DNA of 46,233 bases from an uncultured Aquimarina sp. (lineage in GTDB: Bacteria; Bacteroidota; Bacteroidia; Flavobacteriales; Flavobacteriaceae), in assembly GCA_947489195.1 (NCBI GenBank), contig CANLCT010000035.1, positions 1 through 46,233 of the forward strand, given 5' to 3'. Numbering within the stretch: the first letter of the stretch is position 1; each line of letters opens with the position of its first letter. This document shows, in pieces, positions 33,287 to 42,068 of this stretch. The notes beneath the pieces were generated by a model that saw only the letters and a program-made list of their open reading frames with translations, made no database searches and was not told the DNA's origin. The position numbers and the translations under genes are program-made.

Positions 33287-34426
33287 ATGAAGCTAATACA
33301 CCTTCTTTGTATTTGTTATTTTATTTGTCTGGCTAGTTGTAAAAAACAAACTTCAGCGAAAGCGATAATAACACCAAACGGCAATGTTGAAAAGACAGAT
33401 TATGCCAATGGGTTTAATATTCATAAAAATGAGAATTATACAAAATTACAAGTTATCAAACCTTGGCCAAATGCTGTAGATACACTTACCTACTACTTTG
33501 TTTCAAAAAATAAAGAAATCCCTGTAGCCATCAAAAACGAAAAGGTGATACGTACGCCTATTGATCGTGTATTAGTCACCTCAACTACCGATATACCATT
33601 ACTGGAAGCTCTTGGTGTAGAGCATACGTTAGTAGGGTTTCCAGAACCTAAATATATTTCTGCTCCAAAAACCAGAAAGCGTATTGATGCTGGTCAAATT
33701 AAAAATGTGGGTAGTTTACTCAGTTTAAACACCGAATTAATTCTTGATTTACAACCCGAACTCATTATTGGATTTAGTTCCAATGCTAGTGTTAAAGAAT
33801 TTGACTTATTTGAACGCTCAGGTATCCCTACAGTAATGAATGGTTCTTGGTTAGAATCGCATCCCTTAGGAAGAGCCGAATGGATTAAAGTATTTGGTTA
33901 TTTATTTGATAAAGAAAAAGAAGCTACTATCTATTTTAATAGTATCGAAAAAAATTATTTAGAAGGAAAAAAACTAGCCCAAGCAGCGACTCAAAAACCC
34001 ACTATTTTATCGGGGAATATGTACAAAGATGTTTGGTATGTGCCAGGTGGAAACAGCTATGCTGCAAAATTGATCCATGATGCCGGGGGTGATTATTTAT
34101 GGAAAACAGATACCAACACTGGCAGTTTAGCTTTAAATTTTGAATCCGTTTATGATAAAGCACAGCATGCTGCTATTTGGATTGGAGGCGGTAATTTTAC
34201 AAGTACCAAAGCTCTAGGTAATTTTGAAAAAAAATACACCTTATTTGATGTCTTTACTAAACAACAAATATTTTCAAAGGATATAAAAAAAGGAGCTACG
34301 GGAGGCATCCTATATTACGAACAAGGTTCACTTAGAGCTGACTGGGTGTTACTAGATCTTATCAAAATTTTTCACCCTAACTTAGTCCCTAATCACCAAT
34401 TTTACTTTTATCAAAAACTAGAATAA
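33287..34426 (+). CDS. btuF: ABC transporter substrate-binding lipoprotein, probable cobalamin binding
   Basis: A 379-residue periplasmic-binding protein of the helical-backbone class III group (BtuF/FhuD-like). Lipoprotein signal with lipobox CLASC (Cys near residue 19). Domain landmarks: RVLVTSTTDIPLLEALGVEHTLVGF, LNTELILDLQPELIIGFS, and a C-terminal DWVLLDLIKIFHP helix. The family serves iron siderophores or cobalamin; placement between cobC and a BtuCD pair favours cobalamin or cobinamide. It starts 8 bp after cobC, and its TAA lies 2 bp before the proposed btuC start. Confidence 0.82.
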   Translation: MKLIHLLCICYFICLASCKKQTSAKAIITPNGNVEKTDYANGFNIHKNENYTKLQVIKPWPNAVDTLTYYFVSKNKEIPVAIKNEKVIRTPIDRVLVTSTTDIPLLEALGVEHTLVGFPEPKYISAPKTRKRIDAGQIKNVGSLLSLNTELILDLQPELIIGFSSNASVKEFDLFERSGIPTVMNGSWLESHPLGRAEWIKVFGYLFDKEKEATIYFNSIEKNYLEGKKLAQAATQKPTILSGNMYKDVWYVPGGNSYAAKLIHDAGGDYLWKTDTNTGSLALNFESVYDKAQHAAIWIGGGNFTSTKALGNFEKKYTLFDVFTKQQIFSKDIKKGATGGILYYEQGSLRADWVLLDLIKIFHPNLVPNHQFYFYQKLE

Positions 34427-34428
34427 TC

Positions 34429-35460
34429 ATTAGTAAACCTACAATTTCATATAGCACTACTTTTATAGGACTAATCATTGGATTAGTCTTTACTTGGTTA
34501 CTTAACCTTAGTTTAGGTTCGGTAGCTATTCCCTTTAGCAAAATAATACATAGTATTACGGGTACCGAAACTATAAAAGAAAGTTGGGAACACATTCTTT
34601 GGATTTATCGTTTACCAAAATCCATAACCGCTATTTTGGTTGGTAGTGGCTTGGGGGTTGCTGGCTTACTCATGCAAACCTTGTTTAGAAACCCTTTAGC
34701 AGGTCCGTATGTCCTTGGCCTAAGTTCTGGCGCTAGTTTGGGCGTGGCTTTATGTATTATGGGGGCTAGTTTATTTGGTGGACTTGAGTTTATTTTTTCG
34801 CAAAAATGGAGTTATGCTATTGCAGCAAGTTTTGGTAGTTTTTTGGTTTTATTATGCGTTTTACTACTTTCTGCTAGAGTAAAAGACCATATGGCGATAC
34901 TTATTATTGGACTTATGTTTGCTAGTATTACCGCGGGTATAGTAAGTGTGCTATCTTTTTTCGCTTCAGCGGAAGCTTTACAGCAATATATTTTTTGGGG
35001 ATTTGGAAGTTTAGGAAACCTATCATGGCATGAACTCTATTGGTTTATTGGCTTTTATACCGTGGGTATCCTTATTAGCTTAACAGCCATTAAAGCCTTA
35101 AATAGTTTACAGTTAGGCGAAGCTTATGCCAAAAGTATGGGACAAAATATTCAACAAAGTCGTTTTTTAATCATTTTAGGAACTAGCTTGTTATGTGGTG
35201 TAATTACGGCCTTTGCTGGGCCTATAGCATTTATCGGTTTAGCCATACCGCATTTAACACGTCAATTATTTAAAACCTCCAACCATAAAATACTACTCCC
35301 TGCGGTTATCCTTTTAGGAAGTATTTTAATGCTCATTTGCGATACCATTTCGCAACTACCTAGTAGCGAATTAATGTTACCCATTAATGCCATTACCGCA
35401 CTTATTGGAGCTCCAGTGATCATTGTTTTATTAATTCGTAATCGAAAAATAGTGTTTTAA
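34429..35460 (+). CDS. btuC: ABC transporter permease, probable cobalamin (BtuC/FecCD family), unusual ATT start
   Basis: A 343-residue polytopic permease if read from ATT at 34429. The frame carries the family N terminus: GLIIGLVFTWLLNLSLGSV, then ILWIYRLPKSITAILVGSGL, VAGLLMQTLFRNPLAGPYVLG, the GPIAFIGLAIPHLTR coupling loop and C-terminal ELMLPINAITALIGAPV. No ATG, GTG or TTG occurs in frame between the upstream stop at 34388-34390 and TTG 34636, which lies inside the RLPKSITAILVG segment and would delete the first 69 residues. ATT 34429 follows the btuF stop by 2 bp and gives MSKPTISYSTT. The gene overlaps btuD by 1 bp (TAATG). Confidence 0.85.
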   Translation: MSKPTISYSTTFIGLIIGLVFTWLLNLSLGSVAIPFSKIIHSITGTETIKESWEHILWIYRLPKSITAILVGSGLGVAGLLMQTLFRNPLAGPYVLGLSSGASLGVALCIMGASLFGGLEFIFSQKWSYAIAASFGSFLVLLCVLLLSARVKDHMAILIIGLMFASITAGIVSVLSFFASAEALQQYIFWGFGSLGNLSWHELYWFIGFYTVGILISLTAIKALNSLQLGEAYAKSMGQNIQQSRFLIILGTSLLCGVITAFAGPIAFIGLAIPHLTRQLFKTSNHKILLPAVILLGSILMLICDTISQLPSSELMLPINAITALIGAPVIIVLLIRNRKIVF

Positions 35461-36245
35461 TGGAAAGGGATAAAAGTATACTTGTTGAACACCTAAGCAT
35501 TGGTTACCTCCAAGGTAAAAAACATGAGGAAATTCTATCGGATATTTCATTTACTATTCCCAAAGGAAATTTAGTAAGCATTATAGGCGCTAATGGAACT
35601 GGGAAATCTACTCTATTACGCACCTTAGCGCACCAACAACCTAAACTTTCTGGAAGTATTTCTATTGAAAATATGCCATTAGAAAATTACTCTATAAACC
35701 AATGGGCAAAACAAGTAAGCTGGGTACATACCGAAACCATGATTCCGAGTAGTTTAAATGTTGATGAATTAGTAAGTTTAGGAAGACAACCTTATACCAA
35801 TTGGTTGGATACGCTTACCGATATTGACCGAAATGAAATTGAAAAGGCCTTAAAACTTACCGATTTAGATCATTTAAAACATAAAAAATGTAACACCCTT
35901 AGTGATGGACAATTACAACGTGTTTTTATTGCCCGAGCCATTGCTCAAAATACGCCGCTAATTTTTTTAGACGAACCTACCACACACCTTGATTTACATC
36001 ATAAAGTGGAAACACTTACTTTGTTACAACGCTTATGCAAACAATTTAATAAAACCATTGTGTATTCATCGCACGAAATTGAGCTTTCGCTCCAGGTTTG
36101 TGACCAAGTACTCAGTATTTCTAATAAAAAAGTAGCCTTACACTCACCAAAAGAACTTATAGAAAGTAATGTATTAAACGAACTTTTTAAAAACTCAAAA
36201 ATTCATTTTGACAAACAATTGGGGAAGTTTTTGTTTGAGAAATAA
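35460..36245 (+). CDS. btuD: ABC transporter ATP-binding protein, probable cobalamin (BtuD-like)
   Basis: A 261-residue ABC ATPase: Walker A GANGTGKST near residues 39-47, Q-loop QVSWVHTE, signature LSDGQLQR (the usual SGGE is SDGQ, as often in iron/B12 importers), Walker B LIFLDEPTTHLDL and the H-loop in YSSHEIE. It powers uptake with btuC and btuF. Its ATG overlaps the btuC stop by one base, and it ends the operon 3 bp short of the convergent GNAT gene. Confidence 0.88.
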   Translation: MERDKSILVEHLSIGYLQGKKHEEILSDISFTIPKGNLVSIIGANGTGKSTLLRTLAHQQPKLSGSISIENMPLENYSINQWAKQVSWVHTETMIPSSLNVDELVSLGRQPYTNWLDTLTDIDRNEIEKALKLTDLDHLKHKKCNTLSDGQLQRVFIARAIAQNTPLIFLDEPTTHLDLHHKVETLTLLQRLCKQFNKTIVYSSHEIELSLQVCDQVLSISNKKVALHSPKELIESNVLNELFKNSKIHFDKQLGKFLFEK

Positions 36246-36248
36246 ATC

Positions 36249-36698
36249 TTATAACTGCTTCCCGTAACAAACACTATTTTCAACAGCTATATATTGCCCA
36301 TAATTAGGAATCAATTGATAGCCATTTTTTTCATACAACCGAATAGCTTCGGGTTGTCGTTTCCCTGTTTCTAATACACATTGTGTAAATGATAATTCTT
36401 TTGCCCATTGTTCCAGAGCAAGCAATACTTTGGTCGCTATTCCTTTTCCTCTTTGTTCAGGTAAAGTATACATACGTTTCACTTCCATACAATCAACTAT
36501 TGTTTGTTTAATAGCGCCACAACTTATAGGCATATCATTTTCATAGGCAATCACTACGTGCTTTAAGGCATCTATTTTATTAAACTTAGCATAAAAATCA
36601 TGCTCATCGCCATCGATTTCTTCTAAATAGGTATCAAGGTGTTTTACTAGTTTAATGAAATCGGAATTACTTGAATTGGTTCTTACTAATTTGATCAT
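36249..36698 (-). CDS. GNAT family N-acetyltransferase
   Basis: A 149-residue acetyltransferase: ISCGAIKQ strand, EVKRMYTLPEQRGKGIATKVLLALE with the acetyl-CoA loop QRGKGIA (near residue 82), and ETGKRQPEAIRLYEKNGYQLI, all standard for the family. It resembles the widespread small GNATs that end with a GxYxxxxxSxCY motif (here NYGQYIAVENSVCYGK). The substrate is unknown. It converges with btuD with only 3 bp between stops. Confidence 0.85.
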   Translation of the reverse strand: MIKLVRTNSSNSDFIKLVKHLDTYLEEIDGDEHDFYAKFNKIDALKHVVIAYENDMPISCGAIKQTIVDCMEVKRMYTLPEQRGKGIATKVLLALEQWAKELSFTQCVLETGKRQPEAIRLYEKNGYQLIPNYGQYIAVENSVCYGKQL

Positions 36699-36820
36699 AC
36701 AATATTCACTTGATGTTATTAAATTGATTCAATAAATTTGAAATATAATCAACACTTAAAACTGATCCACAAACCAAATTAAAACATGTAAAAATCTAAT
36801 ATACAAAAAGTTATCAACAC

Positions 36821-36832
36821 GAAAACGTTTGC
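36821..36832. promoter_or_regulatory. Putative LacI-family operator upstream of the amylase gene
   Basis: GAAAACGTTTGC is a near-palindrome centred on CG (10 of 12 positions symmetric, core AAACGTTT) and fits the operator form used by LacI/CcpA-type sugar regulators. It lies about 108 bp upstream of the GH13 start, in the 241-bp gap that otherwise shows no clear element. No LacI gene is in the window. Confidence 0.45.
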
Positions 36833-36939
36833 ATATTACAACCAATTAATTAAATATCAAATAATTATATATCATTGCTTTGAATACAAATTTTTCAAAA
36901 AAACAAAAGGTTTTTTGACATTAATTTAAATTAATAGTG

Positions 36940-39624
36940 ATGAAAAAAAATAAAGTAAAATTACTCGCTCATTTAAGTCTCTTATTTTCGTTATGCTTAT
37001 TTCCTTTAATAGCTCAAGTAGATTTTAGGGAAGAAACGATCTATTTCCTTTTAACCTCTCGATTTAACGATGGAGATCCTACAAATAATGCCCCTACAGA
37101 ATGGTCTTCATATCATCCTGATCCTGAAATTAACCCAAGCATAACAGATCCAAATGATGTTACATGGAGGGGCGATTTCAAAGGGCTTATTGAAAGGTTG
37201 GACTACATTAAAGATTTAGGGTTTACGGCCATTTGGATAACTCCGATTGTTCATAATAGAAGCCCTTTGGATTACCATGGTTATCATGCTTGGGATTTTA
37301 CAAAGGTAGATCCCAGATTAGAATCACCGGGAGCTACTTTTCAAGATTTAATTAACGAAGTGCATGCCAAAGGAATGAAAATTGTCCTTGATGTGGTAAC
37401 CAACCATTCTGGAAGATATGGTATTAAAGATGTAGCCGAAATAAAATACAACACAGACCCCACCAAACCTTGGTTTGCTATTGATAACCCTAATTGGGAA
37501 TATGATGGGATTACTCCAAACCCCGATGATGGCTTACTATGGAGTAGAGCCAATTTAGCTAAAATGCCAGCTCCTTTTAATCAAAACCTAGCGAATTACA
37601 ACTTTCCTAGTAAACAAAACTATGTAGATACTACAGACCCCGAATGGTATCATCATTCTGGTAATGGTTTTGCACAAGGTTTTGATGACACCGAAAATTT
37701 ACAAAACAGAGCCTTAGCCGGTGATACTCCCGACTTAAACACTAGTAGCACCAAAGTAAGGCAGTATTTGGTTAATGCTTATGCTAAATACATAAATATG
37801 GGAGTTGATGCTTTTAGGTGGGATACTATTAAACATATGAGTAAAGAAGATGTCATTTACTTTTTTGATGCCTTTAAAGCTATAAACCCAGATTTATTCA
37901 TTTTTGGTGAGGTAGCACAAAAGCGACATGAGTTACACCCTGTCGAAGAAACTAACCCTCATTATTATACATGGCGTGGAGCCGTAAACAACTCTGCTCC
38001 TTTGGATATGGCTGTTATTGATTTTTATGCCGAGGCTACTTTTCATGGTACATTTGAAGAAGGACAATCATTTCCTACCGTAAAAGCTGCTGCTAGGTAT
38101 GATTATTTATATAGTAATCCATCCACATTAGTGACTTGGCTTGATAATCATGACTTTGGACCTAACAACGATTGGAATAGACGCTACGGAGGGACCGATG
38201 AAAACTTAGCTGCCTGTATGAATTTTATGTTCACATGGCGTGGTATTCCTAGTGTCTATTATGGTACAGAAATGAGGTTTAAAGCTGGGGAATTTGCCGA
38301 CATTCACGATGCCTCTGGAATTCAAAGATCCATTGACGAAACTGGTCGTGCTTACTACGGTAACAGTATGCTTCAAGCACCAGAAAACAAAATGTATCAG
38401 CATATCAAAAAACTAAATGCTATTAGAAAAGCAGTACCGGCATTACAAAAAGGAACTTGGGCGTGGAAAGATGCTCCTGGTAACGCTGTTGCTTATAAAA
38501 GAATATTTCAAAATAGTGAAGTTGCTGTTGGATTAACTAAAGATGGTGGTGCTTCATTTTCAATTAATGGAATGTCAAATGGAATTTACAGAGATGCAGT
38601 AACAGGCAGAGAAATTAATGTCACCAACGGGACACTTAATTTTAATGTAACTTCTGGTTCTGCCGGAATTTATGTACGCAATGGTCCGGGAATGATTGGA
38701 AACTGCAATGCTGGTTTTTTCGAGAGCTGTGACGGATCATCAAATCCCATTGTAATTACCCCTCCAACAAAACCAACTGGTAATGGTTTACATGTTTATT
38801 TTAAAAAACCAGCCAATTGGTCACAGGTAAATGTATATTACTGGAATCCTACTCCTAATGGATTATCCACAGTAAATTGGCCTGGTCCATTAATGTATGA
38901 TACGCAAGAAAATGATATTTTCGAATTCATTTTTAATGGAACAACTGCCACAAACCTTATTTTTAGCGATGCAGGAGCCAATAAAACAGAAGACCTTTTT
39001 AGAAATCAAGATGGCTGGTACATTGATGATATTTGGTATAATGAATATCCAACTCAAAACAACGACACATCAAACTCAATGACTATTCATTATAAAGGTA
39101 CTTTAAATACCCCAAGCTTGTATTATTGGAATACAGACCCAAGTACACTTACAACAAATTGGCCAGGAATTCCAATGGAAAGTGAGGCTAATGATTGGTA
39201 TAAAATTACCTTGGAAGGAGTTACTTGTACTAATTTAATTTTTAGTAACAACGGAAATAACCAAACCGATGATTTATTTAGATGCAATGATAGCTGGTAT
39301 TACAACGGAGTTTGGTTTAATACTAACCCCGAACAAAATTCGGCAAAACAATTAAATATAGCTCTTGAAAAAGAAATTTCTATTTACCCTAATCCATGGT
39401 CAATAGATTCAGTAATCACGTGGAATGCTAACAACGAAAAAAATAATATAGAAATATCGATTATAGATATAAACGGAAAAAACCTTAGACGTTTTAAAGA
39501 AACCTCTCCTATTAATTCCAATTCATATAATCTTAATGATTTACAATATATGGATAGTGGGATCTATTTTATTAAAATAAACATTGGACAAAAGCAATAT
39601 CTAAAAAAAATAGTGAAACCTTAA
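36940..39624 (+). CDS. Secreted GH13 alpha-amylase with two CBM26-like modules and T9SS sorting domain
   Basis: An 894-residue secreted enzyme (ATG 36940 preferred over GTG 36937). Signal peptide to about residue 25 (LFPLIAQ). GH13 catalytic domain about 28-590 with DVVTNH, GVDAFRWD (nucleophile D295), FGEV (acid/base E324) and WLDNHDFG (D405), so all three catalytic acids are present. Two starch-binding CBM26-like repeats follow (about 616-705 and 713-795; shared YYWN...NWPG..M and LIFS....TDDLFR). The C-terminal 80 residues from SIYPNPWS are a type A T9SS sorting domain with IYFIKI..G. It should hydrolyse alpha-1,4-glucans outside the cell. A LacI-like site lies upstream. Confidence 0.92.
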   Translation: MKKNKVKLLAHLSLLFSLCLFPLIAQVDFREETIYFLLTSRFNDGDPTNNAPTEWSSYHPDPEINPSITDPNDVTWRGDFKGLIERLDYIKDLGFTAIWITPIVHNRSPLDYHGYHAWDFTKVDPRLESPGATFQDLINEVHAKGMKIVLDVVTNHSGRYGIKDVAEIKYNTDPTKPWFAIDNPNWEYDGITPNPDDGLLWSRANLAKMPAPFNQNLANYNFPSKQNYVDTTDPEWYHHSGNGFAQGFDDTENLQNRALAGDTPDLNTSSTKVRQYLVNAYAKYINMGVDAFRWDTIKHMSKEDVIYFFDAFKAINPDLFIFGEVAQKRHELHPVEETNPHYYTWRGAVNNSAPLDMAVIDFYAEATFHGTFEEGQSFPTVKAAARYDYLYSNPSTLVTWLDNHDFGPNNDWNRRYGGTDENLAACMNFMFTWRGIPSVYYGTEMRFKAGEFADIHDASGIQRSIDETGRAYYGNSMLQAPENKMYQHIKKLNAIRKAVPALQKGTWAWKDAPGNAVAYKRIFQNSEVAVGLTKDGGASFSINGMSNGIYRDAVTGREINVTNGTLNFNVTSGSAGIYVRNGPGMIGNCNAGFFESCDGSSNPIVITPPTKPTGNGLHVYFKKPANWSQVNVYYWNPTPNGLSTVNWPGPLMYDTQENDIFEFIFNGTTATNLIFSDAGANKTEDLFRNQDGWYIDDIWYNEYPTQNNDTSNSMTIHYKGTLNTPSLYYWNTDPSTLTTNWPGIPMESEANDWYKITLEGVTCTNLIFSNNGNNQTDDLFRCNDSWYYNGVWFNTNPEQNSAKQLNIALEKEISIYPNPWSIDSVITWNANNEKNNIEISIIDINGKNLRRFKETSPINSNSYNLNDLQYMDSGIYFIKINIGQKQYLKKIVKP

Positions 39625-39646
39625 TTTATCCATTTCTTTTACTCTA

Positions 39647-39680
39647 AAAACAGCTATTCAAAAATGAGTAGCTGTTTTCG
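39647..39680 (+). terminator. Terminator after the amylase gene
   Basis: A perfect 10-bp stem (39647-39656 with 39669-39678) with a 12-nt loop carries its T4 in the 3' arm. No long T run follows, so strength is moderate. Confidence 0.6.
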
Positions 39681-39825
39681 CATGTACTAAAATAACTGCT
39701 TGTAATTACTCTTTATTTTTTTTAATCTAAAAACTACTGTTAAATCTATTTTAAAACAACTAGTAACTTATAAAATGATTTAAAAATTCTTAATTTAACT
39801 TTTAATATAAAATTAATTTGTAACC

Positions 39826-41991
39826 ATGCCCAAATCATTTTTCCCCTTATTTAGTTTCCTTTTTGTTTATTTTACTATATTTTCTCAAAACTCACTTAGC
39901 CTTGAAGCCATATGGAGTGGTCAATTTAGGCCTGAATATTTAGAAGAAATTAAACATTTAAAAAATGGAAAGGAATACAGTACTTTAGTTTTTAATAATG
40001 AGACAAAGGAAATAACAATTGAAGCTTATGAATATTTAGATAATTCAAAACACCATACAATTTTATCCTCAAATGCCATTAACATTTCTGCTTTTAGCAC
40101 TTATCAATTTAATACTAACGAAAGTAAAGTACTATTAGGTACTAAAATAAAAAAACGCTATCGCCGTTCCAGTTCTGGAGTCTATTATGTGTATGATTTT
40201 AGCACAAAATCTTTAACTCTAATTTCTGATAATGCTATCATTTCTCCTGTATTTTCTCCTGACGGAAATAAAATAGCTTATGTTTTTAATAACAATTTAT
40301 TTATTAAAAACCTAACATCTGGCAAACTTACCCAAGTTACTACCGATGGTAAAAAAAATAACATTATTAATGGTTTATCAGATTGGGTGTACGAAGAAGA
40401 ATTTGAAATTGTGACGGCATTTGCATGGAATAGTACTAGTAATCAACTTGCATACTTTAAATTTAATGAATCTAAAGTACCCGAATATAGCATGATGTTG
40501 TATAAAAACAGTAACTACCCCCAAGCAGAAACTTTTAAATACCCTAAAGCTGGAGAAACGAATAGTTTACTTAGTGTTCATATTTACAATAATACAACTT
40601 CAAAAACTACACAAATTGATCTTTCTAATTTTGAATCCTATTATATCCCCAGATTGCAATGGACAAACGATTCAACTCAATTATGTATTCAAACTTTGAA
40701 CAGACACCAAAATAGATTTTCAATACTAAGTATTAATACAAATAATAATAAAATAAAAACTTTATATACTGAAACTGATGAAGCTTATATTGATATCACT
40801 AATAACTTAACTTTTTTAAAAGATAACAGTTTCTTATTAACCAGTGAAAAGGAAGGAAATAACCATATTTTTCATTACGATCCTAAAGGAAAACTCATTC
40901 AACAAATTACCCATGGAAATTGGGAGGTTACTGATTTTTATGGAATTGATGATGCTGAAAAAAGACTTTTCTTTCAAAGTACAGAAAACACCCCTATAGA
41001 ACGACAAGTTTTTTCTATAAATATCAAAGGAACTAACAAAAAACAGCTCACAACATCAAATGGAATCCATAACGCTTCATTTAACACTAATTATTCGCTG
41101 TTTATTGATACTTTTTCTAACACAACTACACCTTATCAATTTTCGGTTGTAAATACTACTAACCCAAAAAAATCTATACTTTTAAAAAACAATGAAAAAT
41201 TAAGTACTATTATTAACACTTATGATTTTGCTCCAAAAGAGTTTATTTCACCTTCATTAAACGGAGAAAACCTTAATGCATGGATGCTAAAACCCACAAA
41301 TTTTGATCCTTTAAAAAAGTATCCCGTATTATTATTCCAATATTCTGGTCCTGGCTCGCAAATGGTTAAAAACTCGTGGAATAGTTACAATGACTTATGG
41401 CACCAACTACTCACTCAAAAAGGATATATTGTTGCTTGTATTGATGGGAGAGGTACTGGTTTTAAAGGAAGAGATTTTAAAAAATCTACGCAATTACAAT
41501 TGGGAAAACTAGAAGCTCAAGATCAAATTGATTTTGCCAAATACTTGGCTAAACAGACTTATGTAGATGCTTCAAGAATTGGTATATGGGGCTGGAGTTT
41601 TGGTGGTTTTACTGCGCTAAATGCTATTCTAAAAGGCAATGATATTTTCAAAACCGCTATTTCAGTAGCACCTGTAACTCATTGGAAATATTACGATACT
41701 ATTTATACCGAGCGTTTTTTAACTACTCCACAAGAAAATGTTTTGGGCTACAATGACAATTCGCCACTAAGCCATGCCGACAAACTAAAGGGCAACTTAT
41801 TATTAGTTCATGGATCTGCTGACGATAATGTTCATTTACAAAATACACTACAAATGGCTAGCGAATTTACTAAAGCCAATAAGCAATTCGAACTTGCTAT
41901 TTACCCTGATAAAAATCATGGTATTTACGGTGGTAATACCAGATTACATTTATATACTAAAATGACAAATTTTCTATTGGAACATTTGTAA
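39826..41991 (+). CDS. S9 family peptidase, dipeptidyl peptidase IV type
   Basis: A 721-residue prolyl-type serine peptidase with a signal peptide (residues 1-20, ending FSQN). An eight-bladed propeller (about 40-475) carries the Glu-Glu motif DWVYEEEF (E190-E191 region) that binds the substrate N terminus, as in DPP IV. The C-terminal alpha/beta hydrolase domain has the triad S591 (GWSFGG), D666 (HGSADDNVH) and H698 (KNHGIYG). It removes Xaa-Pro or Xaa-Ala dipeptides from peptides in the periplasm. It starts at ATG 39826 and ends just before a strong bidirectional terminator. Confidence 0.93.
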   Translation: MPKSFFPLFSFLFVYFTIFSQNSLSLEAIWSGQFRPEYLEEIKHLKNGKEYSTLVFNNETKEITIEAYEYLDNSKHHTILSSNAINISAFSTYQFNTNESKVLLGTKIKKRYRRSSSGVYYVYDFSTKSLTLISDNAIISPVFSPDGNKIAYVFNNNLFIKNLTSGKLTQVTTDGKKNNIINGLSDWVYEEEFEIVTAFAWNSTSNQLAYFKFNESKVPEYSMMLYKNSNYPQAETFKYPKAGETNSLLSVHIYNNTTSKTTQIDLSNFESYYIPRLQWTNDSTQLCIQTLNRHQNRFSILSINTNNNKIKTLYTETDEAYIDITNNLTFLKDNSFLLTSEKEGNNHIFHYDPKGKLIQQITHGNWEVTDFYGIDDAEKRLFFQSTENTPIERQVFSINIKGTNKKQLTTSNGIHNASFNTNYSLFIDTFSNTTTPYQFSVVNTTNPKKSILLKNNEKLSTIINTYDFAPKEFISPSLNGENLNAWMLKPTNFDPLKKYPVLLFQYSGPGSQMVKNSWNSYNDLWHQLLTQKGYIVACIDGRGTGFKGRDFKKSTQLQLGKLEAQDQIDFAKYLAKQTYVDASRIGIWGWSFGGFTALNAILKGNDIFKTAISVAPVTHWKYYDTIYTERFLTTPQENVLGYNDNSPLSHADKLKGNLLLVHGSADDNVHLQNTLQMASEFTKANKQFELAIYPDKNHGIYGGNTRLHLYTKMTNFLLEHL

Positions 41992-42005
41992 TTTGTGATA
42001 GTAAT

Positions 42006-42047
42006 AAACCAAAAAAGCGATCTAAAATTAGATCGCTTTTTTGGTTT
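42006..42047. terminator. Strong bidirectional terminator
   Basis: A perfect 20-bp inverted repeat (42006-42025 with 42028-42047) contains A6/T6 tracts. It serves the convergent DPP IV (+) and GH86 (-) genes. Confidence 0.85.
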
Positions 42048-42068
42048 ACTTGGTATTACTTTTATCTT

